In this document: piece by piece, positions 7,340 to 15,541 of the stretch
How the letters are laid out: each line of letters opens with the position of its first letter
Position numbering within the stretch: the stretch's first letter is position 1
From: JANXVV01 sp038230975
Lineage (GTDB): Bacteria > Planctomycetota > Phycisphaerae > Tepidisphaerales > Tepidisphaeraceae
DNA: 25,014 nucleotides
NCBI GenBank assembly: GCA_038230975.1
Contig: JBBRMF010000051.1
Span: 1-25,014, forward strand
Reading direction: 5' to 3'
Translations under genes and position numbers: made by a program
The notes under the pieces: generated by a model
Databases searched by the model: none
Seen by the model: only the letters and a program-made list of their open reading frames with translations
Told to the model about the DNA's origin: nothing

Positions 7340-7914
7340 ACGAATTCATTCAAGCTAAGTCGTTGAGGCCCGCTTCTGCGCGATCGGCGTGCGCTGCTGG
7401 CAAGCGTATCGAATCCGCGGTACTTGCAATGGTATTGTTGCTCATGGCCGAATCCATGCTTTTTGCAGGCCTGCTCGCTGCTTGCGTGCTTATTCGGAGC
7501 CGATCCCTTGGAATGTGGCCCCCGGTTGATCTGCCACGGCTGCCGCTGCCCGTCACGCTGACGACGACGCTCACGCTGCTCGCGACGGTACCGCTCGTTT
7601 CTGTCGGGAGGCAACGACGCAGCTTTTCGCTGCTGTTCACCGCAATGATACTCGGCGGCGTCTTCCTGATTGTTCACGGTACAGAATGGGCTCGGATGCT
7701 TGCGTGGCATGGCGTGGCCGGATCTTATGGCGCAATCTTCTACTCTCTCGTCGGAGTTCATGCCCTGCATGTGCTGGGCGGGTTGGCCGCGCTTACGTGG
7801 GCAACTTGCACCCTGCACCACGAAAACTCTGATCTTCGGTTGAAGGTATGCGGGATGTACTGGTTTTTTGTGGTCGCAGTTTGGCCGGTGATTTATGGAC
7901 TTGTCTATCACTAA
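7336..7914 (+). CDS. Second, divergent subunit III-like protein
   Basis: The ATG at 7336 is chosen because it overlaps the preceding stop as ATGA and has GGAG six bases upstream; in-frame starts at 7324 (ATG) and 7312 (TTG) are also possible. The 192-residue product has five hydrophobic segments. It shares subunit III motifs, notably ESMLFAGLLAA, FYSLVGVHALHVLGGLAALT and a terminal MYWFFVVAVWPVIYGLVYH. The DVVW of ordinary subunit III is altered to VAVW. Two subunit III genes in one operon occur in some planctomycete and acidobacterial clusters as I recall. Its role may be structural. Confidence 0.85.
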   Translation: MNEFIQAKSLRPASARSACAAGKRIESAVLAMVLLLMAESMLFAGLLAACVLIRSRSLGMWPPVDLPRLPLPVTLTTTLTLLATVPLVSVGRQRRSFSLLFTAMILGGVFLIVHGTEWARMLAWHGVAGSYGAIFYSLVGVHALHVLGGLAALTWATCTLHHENSDLRLKVCGMYWFFVVAVWPVIYGLVYH

Positions 7915-8119
7915 TTTTAAGCGTCGGGTGTGCCTCATGGCGGTCTTGGCAATGCTGGCGAATGCGCCTATTTCCAATGCCTGCCCGGTCTGCAGTTCAA
8001 ATCGCGCCGATCAACCGAGACAATCAACGCGGGCCCTGATGGGCACGACCGCCGCGATGGCCGGGCTTCCCCTCGGAATGCTTGCGGGATTTGTCTGGTG
8101 GTTGCAGAAAAATCTGTGA
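7895..8119 (+). CDS. Small exported CPVC-motif membrane protein of the oxidase operon
   Basis: A 74-residue product if started at ATG 7895, overlapping the preceding gene by 20 bases; an alternative ATG is at 7937 (60 aa). The longer start supplies a proper signal-peptide n-region (FKRR), then a hydrophobic core and a cleavage-like PISNA before the mature Cys-Pro-Val-Cys. A C-terminal hydrophobic segment (about 47-70) would anchor it, leaving CPVC on the periplasmic side. Similar short CPVC proteins occur with oxidase genes in planctomycetes as I recall. The motif resembles a thiol redox or copper-binding site, so a role in CuA/CuB loading is conceivable but unproven. It is the last gene of the operon. 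Confidence 0.7.
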   Translation: MDLSITNFKRRVCLMAVLAMLANAPISNACPVCSSNRADQPRQSTRALMGTTAAMAGLPLGMLAGFVWWLQKNL

Positions 8120-8153
8120 GTGTAAGGCCCACGTTAAGCTTGAGAACTTATTT

Positions 8154-8216
8154 GTGGCACGGGCGTCTCGCCCGCGTTTTCTTCAGAAAAGAGCACGGGC
8201 GAGACGCCCATGCCAC
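8154..8216. repeat. GTGG-type palindromic (REP-like) element, intact copy
   Basis: The left arm GTGGCACGGGCGTCTCGCCC (from 8154) and the reverse complement of the right arm (8195-8216, beginning GTGGCATGGGCGTCTCGCCC) differ at a single position. They enclose a loop of about 19 bases containing TTTTCTTCAG. The inner part recurs at 501-552. It lies between the oxidase operon and the convergent protease gene. Confidence 0.75.
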
Positions 8217-8242
8217 GAATTTCCCCTTCATAAACACCGCCG

Positions 8243-8287
8243 CCTGGCAGACTCACACAAAGTGAATCCGCCAGGCAGTCGGCATTT
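8243..8287. terminator. Hairpin between convergent genes, probable terminator
   Basis: CCTGGCAGACTCAC (8243-8256) pairs with GTGAATCCGCCAGG (8262-8275) with two mismatches around the five-base loop ACAAA. A short T-rich stretch (8284-8289) follows. It lies past the oxidase operon (+) and just past the protease stop (-). The T-run is modest, so efficiency is uncertain. Confidence 0.45.
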
Positions 8288-8303
8288 TATTCTAAAGCGT
8301 TGC

Positions 8304-10595
8304 CTACAACTGAGCGCCGTTCAACTCCAACCTCAGCATCAGCAAGGCTGCTGACAACTGGGCATCGACGCTGAGCGGATCTTTCCGCTGTTTCAGAATC
8401 GGGGCTTTGGGTTCGCCATTTGCAGCGTCCTCTTTCGTATCGACCGCGCCTGGCTTCAACTCATTCAACTGCTCATTGATCGCATGAAGCACATCCAGAT
8501 CTTGACGGGCATCAATCGCGGTTCGCATCTGCTCAGGGGTCATCTCTACCGTCACATCCGGGTCGACACCCCAGGTCGTCGAGTTTTCTGCCCGATGGAT
8601 GCACTTACCCAACGGCAAATAGTAATGACTGGTCGTGAGTTTCAGATAAGCCTTGCGATCCGTCAGCGGAAAGAGCATCTGAACACTGCCCTTGCCGAAC
8701 GTCCGCTCGCCAACGATCAAGGCCCGCTTGTCGTCCTTCAGGCAACCGCTGACAATTTCGCTGGCGCTGGCCGAATATTGATTCGTCAGCACGACCAATG
8801 GCAAATCCGTAGCGCCCTGTCCGTTGGCTCGGGCGACGGTCGGTGGATTACGCGTATCGCGATCCGCATGCGTACTGACGATCACACCCTTGTTGACGAA
8901 TTTTTCACAAACGTCGATTGCTGCCGCAAGTAGTCCGCCGGGGTTGTAGCGCAGATCAAGGATCAGGGCTTTTCCACCTTGCGCTTTGATTTCATCAATC
9001 GCTCTATTCAGCTCTTCGCCGGTGGTTTTTGTAAAGTTGGTCAGCCGGATGTACGCGATCTTCTGCTCAGGATCGATGATGTATTCCCAACCACCCCCTG
9101 GCCGATGACTCCAGCCTTTAATGCTGGCTACCTTGATCGTCTCGCGCTTCAGAACCAAATCTTTGCTCGTATGGTCTTGGCTCCGAATCGTGAGCGTCAC
9201 CATCGTTCCCGGCGGGCCAGTGATATTCTTCACTGCCTGATTTGTACTGATGCCTTTGGCATTCTTACCGTTGATGGCGGCAATCACATCGCCAGCCTTC
9301 ACTCCGGCCTTGTAGGCCGGGCTGTCTTCCAACGGGCTGACGACTTTCAAGCTGCCGTCTTCATCGGTCTGAATCTGAATGCCGACACCGCTGAATTCAC
9401 CTTGCGTGGCCTTGTTAAATTCATCCACTTCGTTCGGCCAGATCATATTGCTAAACGGATCGAGTTCGGCGAATGCTCCATCGGCAAATTCACTGACCAG
9501 AACTTCCTCCGGCAAATCGATCGTCTCTTTGTTCGAAGCCAGCACCTGCGAAAGCGTGCGACGTATATCAGCTTGTTCGTCCGTGCCAACCGATTCATTT
9601 GCTCGGGCCACCAGCTCATCGATTTTATCGATAAACGTTTTTTTCTTTTCCGCATCGCTCAGATTCGGAAAGGCCTTTTCCAATCCGGCGGTCGTAGCGA
9701 CGGCCCGCAGGCCGTTCAATCCACCGGAGAGCATGTTCCGCAACGGCACTTCACGATAATAATCGGAGCGCGCGTCGCCCAGCGCATCGCGGAGCATCCG
9801 CATCTGCACGCCACGGAGCTGTTCGTGCCAGTCAATTTTGAAATTGTCGTTGGCGTCCTCCTTGGCAACGGGTTTTGTCGCCGCGGTCTTCGTCGTGGGT
9901 TTTGTGGCGGGTAACAGCACGGTATCGACCTCTTCACGGTCCTTCGATTCCGCTTCCTGCAAGCTTTTCAGTTGGTCCGGAGTGTAGAGCGCCACGAGGC
10001 GAATTCGCCGTGTTGCCAGTTTTAGTTTATCTTTCCATTCAGGACTGGCCGGTTCAAGCGAACCCAGCGCCGAATAGATTCGCAGGCATTTAAGCCATTG
10101 CTCCTTGGCTTCATACTCCTTGGCCAGTTCGATCGATTTTTTGACGATCCCGTCAACCCAATCCAACTTCCGGAATGCGGCCTTATCGTCCGCCAGCAAA
10201 TAAGCCGAGCGGGCATAGTCGATCACGTACGCATCTTTATGCGCTTTCAGAAGCTTCTGGACTTCATCGATGGCTTTTTCGTATTGCTTATGCCGTTCGG
10301 AAACGAAACCTTCGCGTTGGCTCTCGAACTGGGTGCTCCAATCGGCCCAGCGCGTGATGGCTGGATCATTGCCGATCGTGGCGGCCTTAACGAGCAATTC
10401 GCGGGTCTTGCCGAACTGACCGGCTTTCAGCGCCTTGATCGCTTCAATTTTTAATTCGTCAACAGATGCAACTTGCGGCTCGGCATGTGCCTGAGACATC
10501 GTCCAAGGTGCCCAGGGCAATACGCCCATCCCCATTCCGGCGCAACCGGCAGCTACGGCCAGTGCTAATACCCATCGATTCACGCGCATCTTCAT
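8304..10595 (-). CDS. Exported S41 C-terminal processing peptidase (CtpA/Tsp family) with helical N-terminal domain
   Basis: A 763-residue serine protease. A signal peptide of about 38 residues ends in AHA before EPQ. Residues 40-215 form a helical, TPR-like region. A Thr/Lys/Ala-rich linker (about 225-250) precedes a second helical part. The PDZ domain spans about 400-480 (GVGIQIQTDEDG ... AGVKAGDVIAAING). The S41 core follows, with nucleophile S610 in NQYSASASEI and general-base Lys K635 in GERTFGKGSVQ, spaced 25 residues as in known Ctp enzymes. It cleaves proteins at exposed C-termini in the periplasm. AAGGA lies five to six bases before the ATG. It is monocistronic and divergent from argS. 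The large N-terminal extension is longer than in classical CtpA. Confidence 0.92.
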   Translation of the reverse strand: MKMRVNRWVLALAVAAGCAGMGMGVLPWAPWTMSQAHAEPQVASVDELKIEAIKALKAGQFGKTRELLVKAATIGNDPAITRWADWSTQFESQREGFVSERHKQYEKAIDEVQKLLKAHKDAYVIDYARSAYLLADDKAAFRKLDWVDGIVKKSIELAKEYEAKEQWLKCLRIYSALGSLEPASPEWKDKLKLATRRIRLVALYTPDQLKSLQEAESKDREEVDTVLLPATKPTTKTAATKPVAKEDANDNFKIDWHEQLRGVQMRMLRDALGDARSDYYREVPLRNMLSGGLNGLRAVATTAGLEKAFPNLSDAEKKKTFIDKIDELVARANESVGTDEQADIRRTLSQVLASNKETIDLPEEVLVSEFADGAFAELDPFSNMIWPNEVDEFNKATQGEFSGVGIQIQTDEDGSLKVVSPLEDSPAYKAGVKAGDVIAAINGKNAKGISTNQAVKNITGPPGTMVTLTIRSQDHTSKDLVLKRETIKVASIKGWSHRPGGGWEYIIDPEQKIAYIRLTNFTKTTGEELNRAIDEIKAQGGKALILDLRYNPGGLLAAAIDVCEKFVNKGVIVSTHADRDTRNPPTVARANGQGATDLPLVVLTNQYSASASEIVSGCLKDDKRALIVGERTFGKGSVQMLFPLTDRKAYLKLTTSHYYLPLGKCIHRAENSTTWGVDPDVTVEMTPEQMRTAIDARQDLDVLHAINEQLNELKPGAVDTKEDAANGEPKAPILKQRKDPLSVDAQLSAALLMLRLELNGAQL

Positions 10596-10896
10596 TTGAA
10601 TCCTTTCAGCGGACTGGAAATCGTGCCAAAAACCCCCGACATTAAGTTTAGGACACGCGGACGCTCAAGACAGCTACTATACCCCTAAAAATTATTTCCG
10701 TTATCTATGCGGGTCAAACACCAACGTTCATGCCCGTCGATTAGACGCACAACATCATGTTAAGTTCAATTTCAGGACGCTTAGGCCGAACCGTGGAGAT
10801 CGCCTCTCGTCTGTTGTAGCATGCGGGAGATTGGCTTTCGTCGCACCTCGTGGCGAAAATTGTCATAAACCCGTTGAAATTGCTTCCCGAGGACCC
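10596..10896. promoter_or_regulatory. Divergent region between the protease gene and argS
   Basis: These 301 bases must hold promoters for both genes. On the minus strand a TATAGT-like -10 and a TTGACC at 10712-10717 occur, but their spacing (about 30) is wrong, so I do not call a promoter. No small gene, repeat or terminator was recognised. A possible in-frame upstream extension of argS (TTG at 10831) lies here but is not favoured. Confidence 0.35.
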
Positions 10897-12876
10897 ATGC
10901 CCACGATCGTTTCGCAACTGGATCATGCCTTTCGAGCCGCCATCACCGCCGCGTATGGATTGGATGTCGATCCACTTGTCGGTCCCGCTCAGAACGAAAA
11001 ATTCGGCGATTACCAGGCCAACGCCGCCATGGGGCTGGCCAAGACCGTCACCGAAAAGACCGGCCAAAAGACCAACCCCCGCGCCGTCGCCGAGGCGATT
11101 ATCGCGAAACTCGATCTTGGTAATATGGTCGGCGAAGTCAGCATTGCCGGCCCGGGATTTATCAATGTCAAACTTTCTCCCGAATGGCTCGGGCACCAAA
11201 TCCGATCTGTCGCCGCCGATTCCCGACTCGGCATCGAGAAGAAAACGCATCCCCAAACGGTCGTCGTCGACTATTCCGGCCCAAACGTCGCCAAGCAGAT
11301 GCACGTTGGGCACCTCCGCAGCACCATCATCGGCGATGCGATCGCCCGAGTGTTGGAATTCGAGGGCGACAACGTGATTCGTCAGAATCATATCGGGGAT
11401 TGGGGCACGCAATTCGGTAAAGTCGTGCTGGCAATGTGGTACGGAGCCCTGGCAAATCATTTGGGTAAGTCCGAATTCCTAAGCGCGCTCATCGACCAGT
11501 GGGCGGCAGCAATTGAATCGAAGAATGAGAAAGCGAAGGCTGATGTGGTTGGCCAATTGGCCGCACTGCATCGCGAGTTTGTAGCCGCCGACCCCAAAGG
11601 CACGGAAATCTTTGAGCCATACCTGGATAAGTTGACACTTGATTTGGTGACACTCGAGCGGCTCTATCAATTTGTCGGTGGGGCGCTCGACCACGATTCG
11701 GCCTCCAGGGAGATCATCGATCATTCGCATCATGGCGGGCGGACTCTCAAAGAGTTACCGCGTCTGATCACCACATTCATTCAACACCCAGAGGATCGCG
11801 ACAATCATCAGGAGCAGCTCGCCTGGCTCCGAGCCCGCGAAGTCACGCTTAAAACCTGCGATGAAATTTACCAACGGTTGAATGTTCAACTTGCGAACCC
11901 CGCCGTTCAAACAGAACCACTGGTGCGCGGCGAATCGTTCTACAATACGCGTCTTCCCAGTGTCGTGACCGACTTGAAACAAACCGGGATCGCCGTTGAA
12001 AGCCAAGGAGCAGTGGCAGTATTCGTCAAAGGATTTGAGACCCCTCTCATCATCGAGAAAGCGGACGGCGGCTACCTCTACGGCACCACCGATCTGGCCG
12101 CCATTCGCTTCCGGGTCAGTGAACTTCACGCGAATCGCATCATCTACACGCATGATTCCCGCCAGCAGCAGCACTTTGCCCAGGTCTTTGCGACCGCGAA
12201 AACAGCCGGTTGGGCCGAAGGTGTTTCGCTTGAATACGCCCCTTTCGGCACGATGCTTGGTGAAGATGGTCGACCGTTTAAAACCCGCGCCGGGGGAACC
12301 GTCAAACTCAAGGATCTACTCGACGAAGCCGAGGATCGGGCACTCATACTCGTCACTGAAAAACGCGCCGAGATGCCCGAAGACCAACGGCGATCCATCG
12401 CCCGCGCCATCGGCATCGGCGCAGTCAAATACTCAGACCTCTCCAAAGACCGCACGAGCGACTACGGATTCTCCTGGAACCAGATGCTTTCTTTCGATGG
12501 CAACACGGCCCCGTATCTCCAAAACGCCTACGTGCGTGTTCAGGGAATCTTTCGCAAAGCCCGCGCTAGTGAATTGGGAATGAAGCTAGATCCGTCATTG
12601 ATCCAACTTGAATCGCCGTTCGAATTCTCGCTCGCCAAACACATCTTGCGGTTTGGTGAAATGCTGGATACGGTTGCGCGGGAATTGAAGCCGCACCATC
12701 TCTGTGCGTATCTCTATGAATTGTCGACGCGGTATCACGCGTTCTTTGAAAATTGTCCGGTGAATCAGAGCGCTGAACCGACACGATCGAGCCGACTGGC
12801 ACTTTGTGATCTCACCCGGCGGGCGTTAGCGCAAGGATTGGATTTGCTCGGAATTGAATATCCAGATCAAATGTAG
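10897..12876 (+). CDS. argS: Arginyl-tRNA synthetase
   Basis: A 659-residue class I aminoacyl-tRNA synthetase that charges tRNA-Arg. The N-terminal Add-1 domain spans about 1-110 (FGDYQANAAM). The HIGH motif is HVGH at 136-139 inside SGPNVAKQMHVGHLRSTIIG. The region usually holding KMSKS reads FGTMLGEDGRPFKTRAGGTV (about residue 450-470), the variant seen in many bacterial ArgS. The C-terminal DALR anticodon-binding domain begins about residue 545 (LQNAYVRVQGIF). Start ATG 10897 is preceded by GAGGA and gives the usual N-terminus; the TTG at 10831 would add 22 atypical residues. The gene is single-copy in the window and monocistronic. Confidence 0.96.
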   Translation: MPTIVSQLDHAFRAAITAAYGLDVDPLVGPAQNEKFGDYQANAAMGLAKTVTEKTGQKTNPRAVAEAIIAKLDLGNMVGEVSIAGPGFINVKLSPEWLGHQIRSVAADSRLGIEKKTHPQTVVVDYSGPNVAKQMHVGHLRSTIIGDAIARVLEFEGDNVIRQNHIGDWGTQFGKVVLAMWYGALANHLGKSEFLSALIDQWAAAIESKNEKAKADVVGQLAALHREFVAADPKGTEIFEPYLDKLTLDLVTLERLYQFVGGALDHDSASREIIDHSHHGGRTLKELPRLITTFIQHPEDRDNHQEQLAWLRAREVTLKTCDEIYQRLNVQLANPAVQTEPLVRGESFYNTRLPSVVTDLKQTGIAVESQGAVAVFVKGFETPLIIEKADGGYLYGTTDLAAIRFRVSELHANRIIYTHDSRQQQHFAQVFATAKTAGWAEGVSLEYAPFGTMLGEDGRPFKTRAGGTVKLKDLLDEAEDRALILVTEKRAEMPEDQRRSIARAIGIGAVKYSDLSKDRTSDYGFSWNQMLSFDGNTAPYLQNAYVRVQGIFRKARASELGMKLDPSLIQLESPFEFSLAKHILRFGEMLDTVARELKPHHLCAYLYELSTRYHAFFENCPVNQSAEPTRSSRLALCDLTRRALAQGLDLLGIEYPDQM

Positions 12877-12898
12877 CTCATCCTGCAAACCTCAAGAC

Positions 12899-12984
12899 GG
12901 AGGCGGAGCGTCAAGCGACGCACCGCGTTCATCGTCGGGCCGCGTCCCCGAAGAACCCGGTGCGTCGCTTAAGGCTCCGCCTCC
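12899..12984. repeat. Palindromic intergenic repeat (GGAGGCGGAGC type)
   Basis: The arms at 12899-12925 (start GGAGGCGGAGCGTCAAGCGA) and 12958-12984 (reverse complement starts GGAGGCGGAGCCTTAAGCGA) match at 25 of 27 positions around a 32-base GC-rich loop. It lies between convergent argS and the QueC-like gene, where it could also act as a transcription barrier. No T-run follows. The family is distinct from the two repeats near 424-552 and 8154. Confidence 0.7.
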
Positions 12985-13024
12985 GGCTTGTAAAGACTTG
13001 TCGAGACTTGAAGAGAACTAAGGC

Positions 13025-13684
13025 TCAAATCTTCCGCATCACCCGCATCGGATCCGCCTTTCCCGCCTGCTGGAACGCCGCTTCCCGACCACGGCAACCC
13101 CGGCAGGCCCAGCAGGGATCGCTCATTTCCTCCAGGCAGCTCCACGTCTTATCCAATGGCGCTGCAACCTGGAATCCAATATCCACCACTTGCCAGGGAT
13201 CCAATTCCAAAATCGGCGTCGTGATTTCCAGTTCAGCCAATCCGCACGGAAGCTGCACCAGTTCATTCCAGATCTGCATGTACTCGGTCGCCTGTGCAAG
13301 CTGATCAGCATGTTGCCCAATCCGCAACCCCAGGAAGATCGCCGCCGCCTGATAGTGAACCGCATACCGCGCTGCCGTGGCGATGAGCGGTAGCAGATCG
13401 AGCACCTGCTTGCTGATCGCCGCTGGTTGCCTCGGATCCGCCGCCGATAATGGCTGCTGTGAAGGCTGTCCCAAAGCCGCCAGAAATGACATCGCCAGCG
13501 AGTGCTCACGATACGGTTTGAAGTGCGCCACCTGTTGATCGTAAGCCGCCCGCGCCCGCGAGCCAGCCTGCGGCGCAATCTCTGCGTAAAGCATCAGCGG
13601 TCGATACTTTTGCGCCGCTAGCGCCGTCACTACGGCGCTATTTAAGCTGCCGTTGTTCAGCACAATCGCAAGTTCTTTAGCCAT
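13025..13684 (-). CDS. QueC-like protein with degenerate PP-loop
   Basis: A 219-residue protein resembling 7-cyano-7-deazaguanine synthase (QueC) from end to end. The N-terminal LNNGSLNSAVVTALA occupies the place of the ATP-pyrophosphatase loop SGGLDSA, but the loop reads NGSLNS, with the key Asp changed to Asn (N15) and the second Gly to Ser. The C-terminal zinc site is intact: TWSC (C183), then C191, C194 and C197 in PCWACRGCRGREAAF. The middle APL/TPI...D...VVDIG pattern also fits QueC. ATP activation is therefore doubtful, and a binding or altered role is more likely. It overlaps the LOG-family gene by eight bases and ends a four-gene overlapping operon. No queuosine genes (queD, queE, folE) are nearby. 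Confidence 0.65.
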   Translation of the reverse strand: MAKELAIVLNNGSLNSAVVTALAAQKYRPLMLYAEIAPQAGSRARAAYDQQVAHFKPYREHSLAMSFLAALGQPSQQPLSAADPRQPAAISKQVLDLLPLIATAARYAVHYQAAAIFLGLRIGQHADQLAQATEYMQIWNELVQLPCGLAELEITTPILELDPWQVVDIGFQVAAPLDKTWSCLEEMSDPCWACRGCRGREAAFQQAGKADPMRVMRKI

Positions 13685-14828
13685 GCTGCTCCGGCAAATT
13701 ATTCAAATGATCGATCAACATCCGAAATCGCCCGTGATCCCGCTTGTTAAACGCAAAGACCAATCGATGCAATTTTGCCAGCGCCGGCTCATCCTTCTCA
13801 GCCGGTAACGGCCCGGAGAATCGAAACTCTCCTTTGACGTTGATTCCCGAAAACTCTCGCGCGATTTCAGCAATTTGGGCTTCAGTCAGTGGGCGATGCA
13901 GTCGAATGATGATGTCATCCCGCATGTAACGAACGCTATGGAAATTGCTATAGAAGTGCGTCACTTCGCGAATCGCTTCCTCCACGTTATCGGTGATCTT
14001 GTACAGCCTTAGATCATCTTTCCCGATCAACCCCCGGCCAAGCAATTGCTTCTGGACATACTGCTGCCAATTCTTCCAATAATCTCCGCCCGGTTCATCG
14101 ATAAATACAATCGGCACCGGAACGCTCTTGCCCGTTTGCACGAGCGTGAGCACTTCAAATCCTTCATCCATCGTCCCGAACCCGCCGGGAAACAACGCGA
14201 TCGCATGGCTCGACCGCACAAACATCAGCTTACGCGTGAAGAAGTATTTGAAGTTGATCAGCTTCTCATTGTTCTCGATGAACGTGTTGGTCCGCTGCTC
14301 AAAAGGCAATCGAATCGCCAACCCAAACGAAGGTTCCGGCCCCGCCCCACCGTGCCCGGCCGCCATGATTCCACCGCCTGCCCCGGTGATGACCATCCAT
14401 CCTGCCGCCGCCATCCCTTTGCCGAACGCCGCCGCCTGCTTGTAGTCCACATGCGTCTCCGGCGTACGGGCCGAGCCGAAGATGCTGACCTTGCGAACCT
14501 CCCGATAGGGCGCGAAAACTTTCAGCGCATACCGGAGTTCTTTGAACGATTTATTGATCAGTTTGATATCGCCGCGATTGGTCTGATCACGCAGCAGTTT
14601 GAGCGCGTTCGCGATGATCTCCCCGACCATGTCCCCGTCCGCCACCTCCTGCAGCGCATCGATCAACTGCGCAGCGTACTTCTGTACGATATTCGATTCC
14701 GCCCGGCTGATAATGTGCGGCGGTTCAATGGTCTCTTGCGATTGCTCTAAATTATCTGAAATGTTGTCGGTCGTCTTCATGACGTTCTTACCCAGTTTCG
14801 TCCGTGTTGTTCCTTGCCCCATCCGCAT
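13677..14828 (-). CDS. LOG-family protein (TIGR00730-type Rossmann fold)
   Basis: A 383-residue protein. The Rossmann-like core spans about 110-285. It contains VSIFGSARTP (strand 1), ITGAGGGIMAAGHGGA (about 148-162) and the LOG signature PGGFGTMDE at 214-222, which in characterised members supports phosphoribohydrolase activity on nucleoside 5'-monophosphates such as cytokinin precursors. Extensions of about 110 residues before and 100 after the core make it longer than the 180-200 residue LOG enzymes. Substrate is unknown. Start ATG 14828 overlaps the nth stop (TAATG); ATG 14780 is an alternative. It overlaps the QueC-like gene by eight bases. Confidence 0.85.
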   Translation of the reverse strand: MRMGQGTTRTKLGKNVMKTTDNISDNLEQSQETIEPPHIISRAESNIVQKYAAQLIDALQEVADGDMVGEIIANALKLLRDQTNRGDIKLINKSFKELRYALKVFAPYREVRKVSIFGSARTPETHVDYKQAAAFGKGMAAAGWMVITGAGGGIMAAGHGGAGPEPSFGLAIRLPFEQRTNTFIENNEKLINFKYFFTRKLMFVRSSHAIALFPGGFGTMDEGFEVLTLVQTGKSVPVPIVFIDEPGGDYWKNWQQYVQKQLLGRGLIGKDDLRLYKITDNVEEAIREVTHFYSNFHSVRYMRDDIIIRLHRPLTEAQIAEIAREFSGINVKGEFRFSGPLPAEKDEPALAKLHRLVFAFNKRDHGRFRMLIDHLNNLPEQHG

Positions 14829-15541
14829 TATGGCCGCGAATCGTGCATCCGTACAGATGTCTTCCCCTCAAACTGAACCGCCGACGGACACCACTCCTTC
14901 AACACACACTCCGCGCACTTCGGTTTCCGCGCCTGGCAAACCGCTCGCCCGTGATAAATCAGAAGGTGCGACCACAGCGCCCAATCTTCTTGCGGCACAA
15001 TGGGAATCAGATCCTTCTCAATCTTCACCGCATCTGTATGTTTCGTCAGCCTCAACCGTTGGCTCAATCGGGTGACATGCGTATCGACGGTCACTCCCAC
15101 ATTCATTCCAAACGCATTCCCAAGCACGACGTTCGCGGTCTTTCGCCCCACGCCGGCCAGCCCGGTCAATTCATCCATCGTCTTAGGAACTTCCCCGCCG
15201 TGCTTTTCAATCAGCGATGCCGCCATCGCCCGGATCGATTTTGCCTTGTTGCGGAAGAAACCGGTCGATTGAATATCCCGCTCTAATTCTTCTTGAGGCG
15301 CTGCCGCATAATCTTTGGAGTTGCGATACTTCTTGAAAAGAGTCGTCGTGACAATGTTTACCCGATTGTCCGTGCACTGCGCGGAAAGAATCGTCGCCAC
15401 TAACAGCTCCAACGGCTTGGAATGATCCAGGCTGCATTTGGCGTGCGGATAGGTCTTTTTCAGAATCGGCAATATCTTTTTCACACGATCCGCACGGACT
15501 TGGATTTTCTTCGCGAGAGGTTTTTCCAGCATGCAATTCAC
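14828..15541 (-). CDS. nth: Endonuclease III (DNA glycosylase/AP lyase)
   Basis: A 237-residue base-excision repair enzyme acting on oxidised pyrimidines. The helix-hairpin-helix LAGVGRKTANVVLG contains catalytic Lys134, and VDTHVTRLSQRL contains catalytic Asp153. The [4Fe-4S] loop has the exact C-x6-C-x2-C-x5-C spacing (C202, C209, C212, C218). The start is GTG at 15541, overlapping the upstream stop as GTGA; ATG 15532, with GGTG six bases before, is equally possible and would remove three residues. It is the second gene of an overlapping operon. Confidence 0.95.
   Translation of the reverse strand: MNCMLEKPLAKKIQVRADRVKKILPILKKTYPHAKCSLDHSKPLELLVATILSAQCTDNRVNIVTTTLFKKYRNSKDYAAAPQEELERDIQSTGFFRNKAKSIRAMAASLIEKHGGEVPKTMDELTGLAGVGRKTANVVLGNAFGMNVGVTVDTHVTRLSQRLRLTKHTDAVKIEKDLIPIVPQEDWALWSHLLIYHGRAVCQARKPKCAECVLKEWCPSAVQFEGKTSVRMHDSRP

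Noticed and set aside
7075..7977. 300-codon open frame on the - strand
   Set aside because: Antisense to subunit IV and the second subunit III, which overlap each other in a coherent operon; Arg/Gln/Ser-rich shadow.
8979..9914. 311-codon open frame on the + strand
   Set aside because: It lies wholly antisense to the S41 protease, whose catalytic motifs are clear; the peptide has the composition of a reverse-strand shadow and no recognisable domain.
10831..10896. Upstream extension of argS from a TTG
   Set aside because: The added 22 residues are atypical of ArgS, and ATG 10897 has GAGGA just upstream and the standard N-terminus.
14046..14750. 234-codon open frame on the + strand
   Set aside because: Antisense to the LOG-family gene, which contains its signature motif in the other strand.
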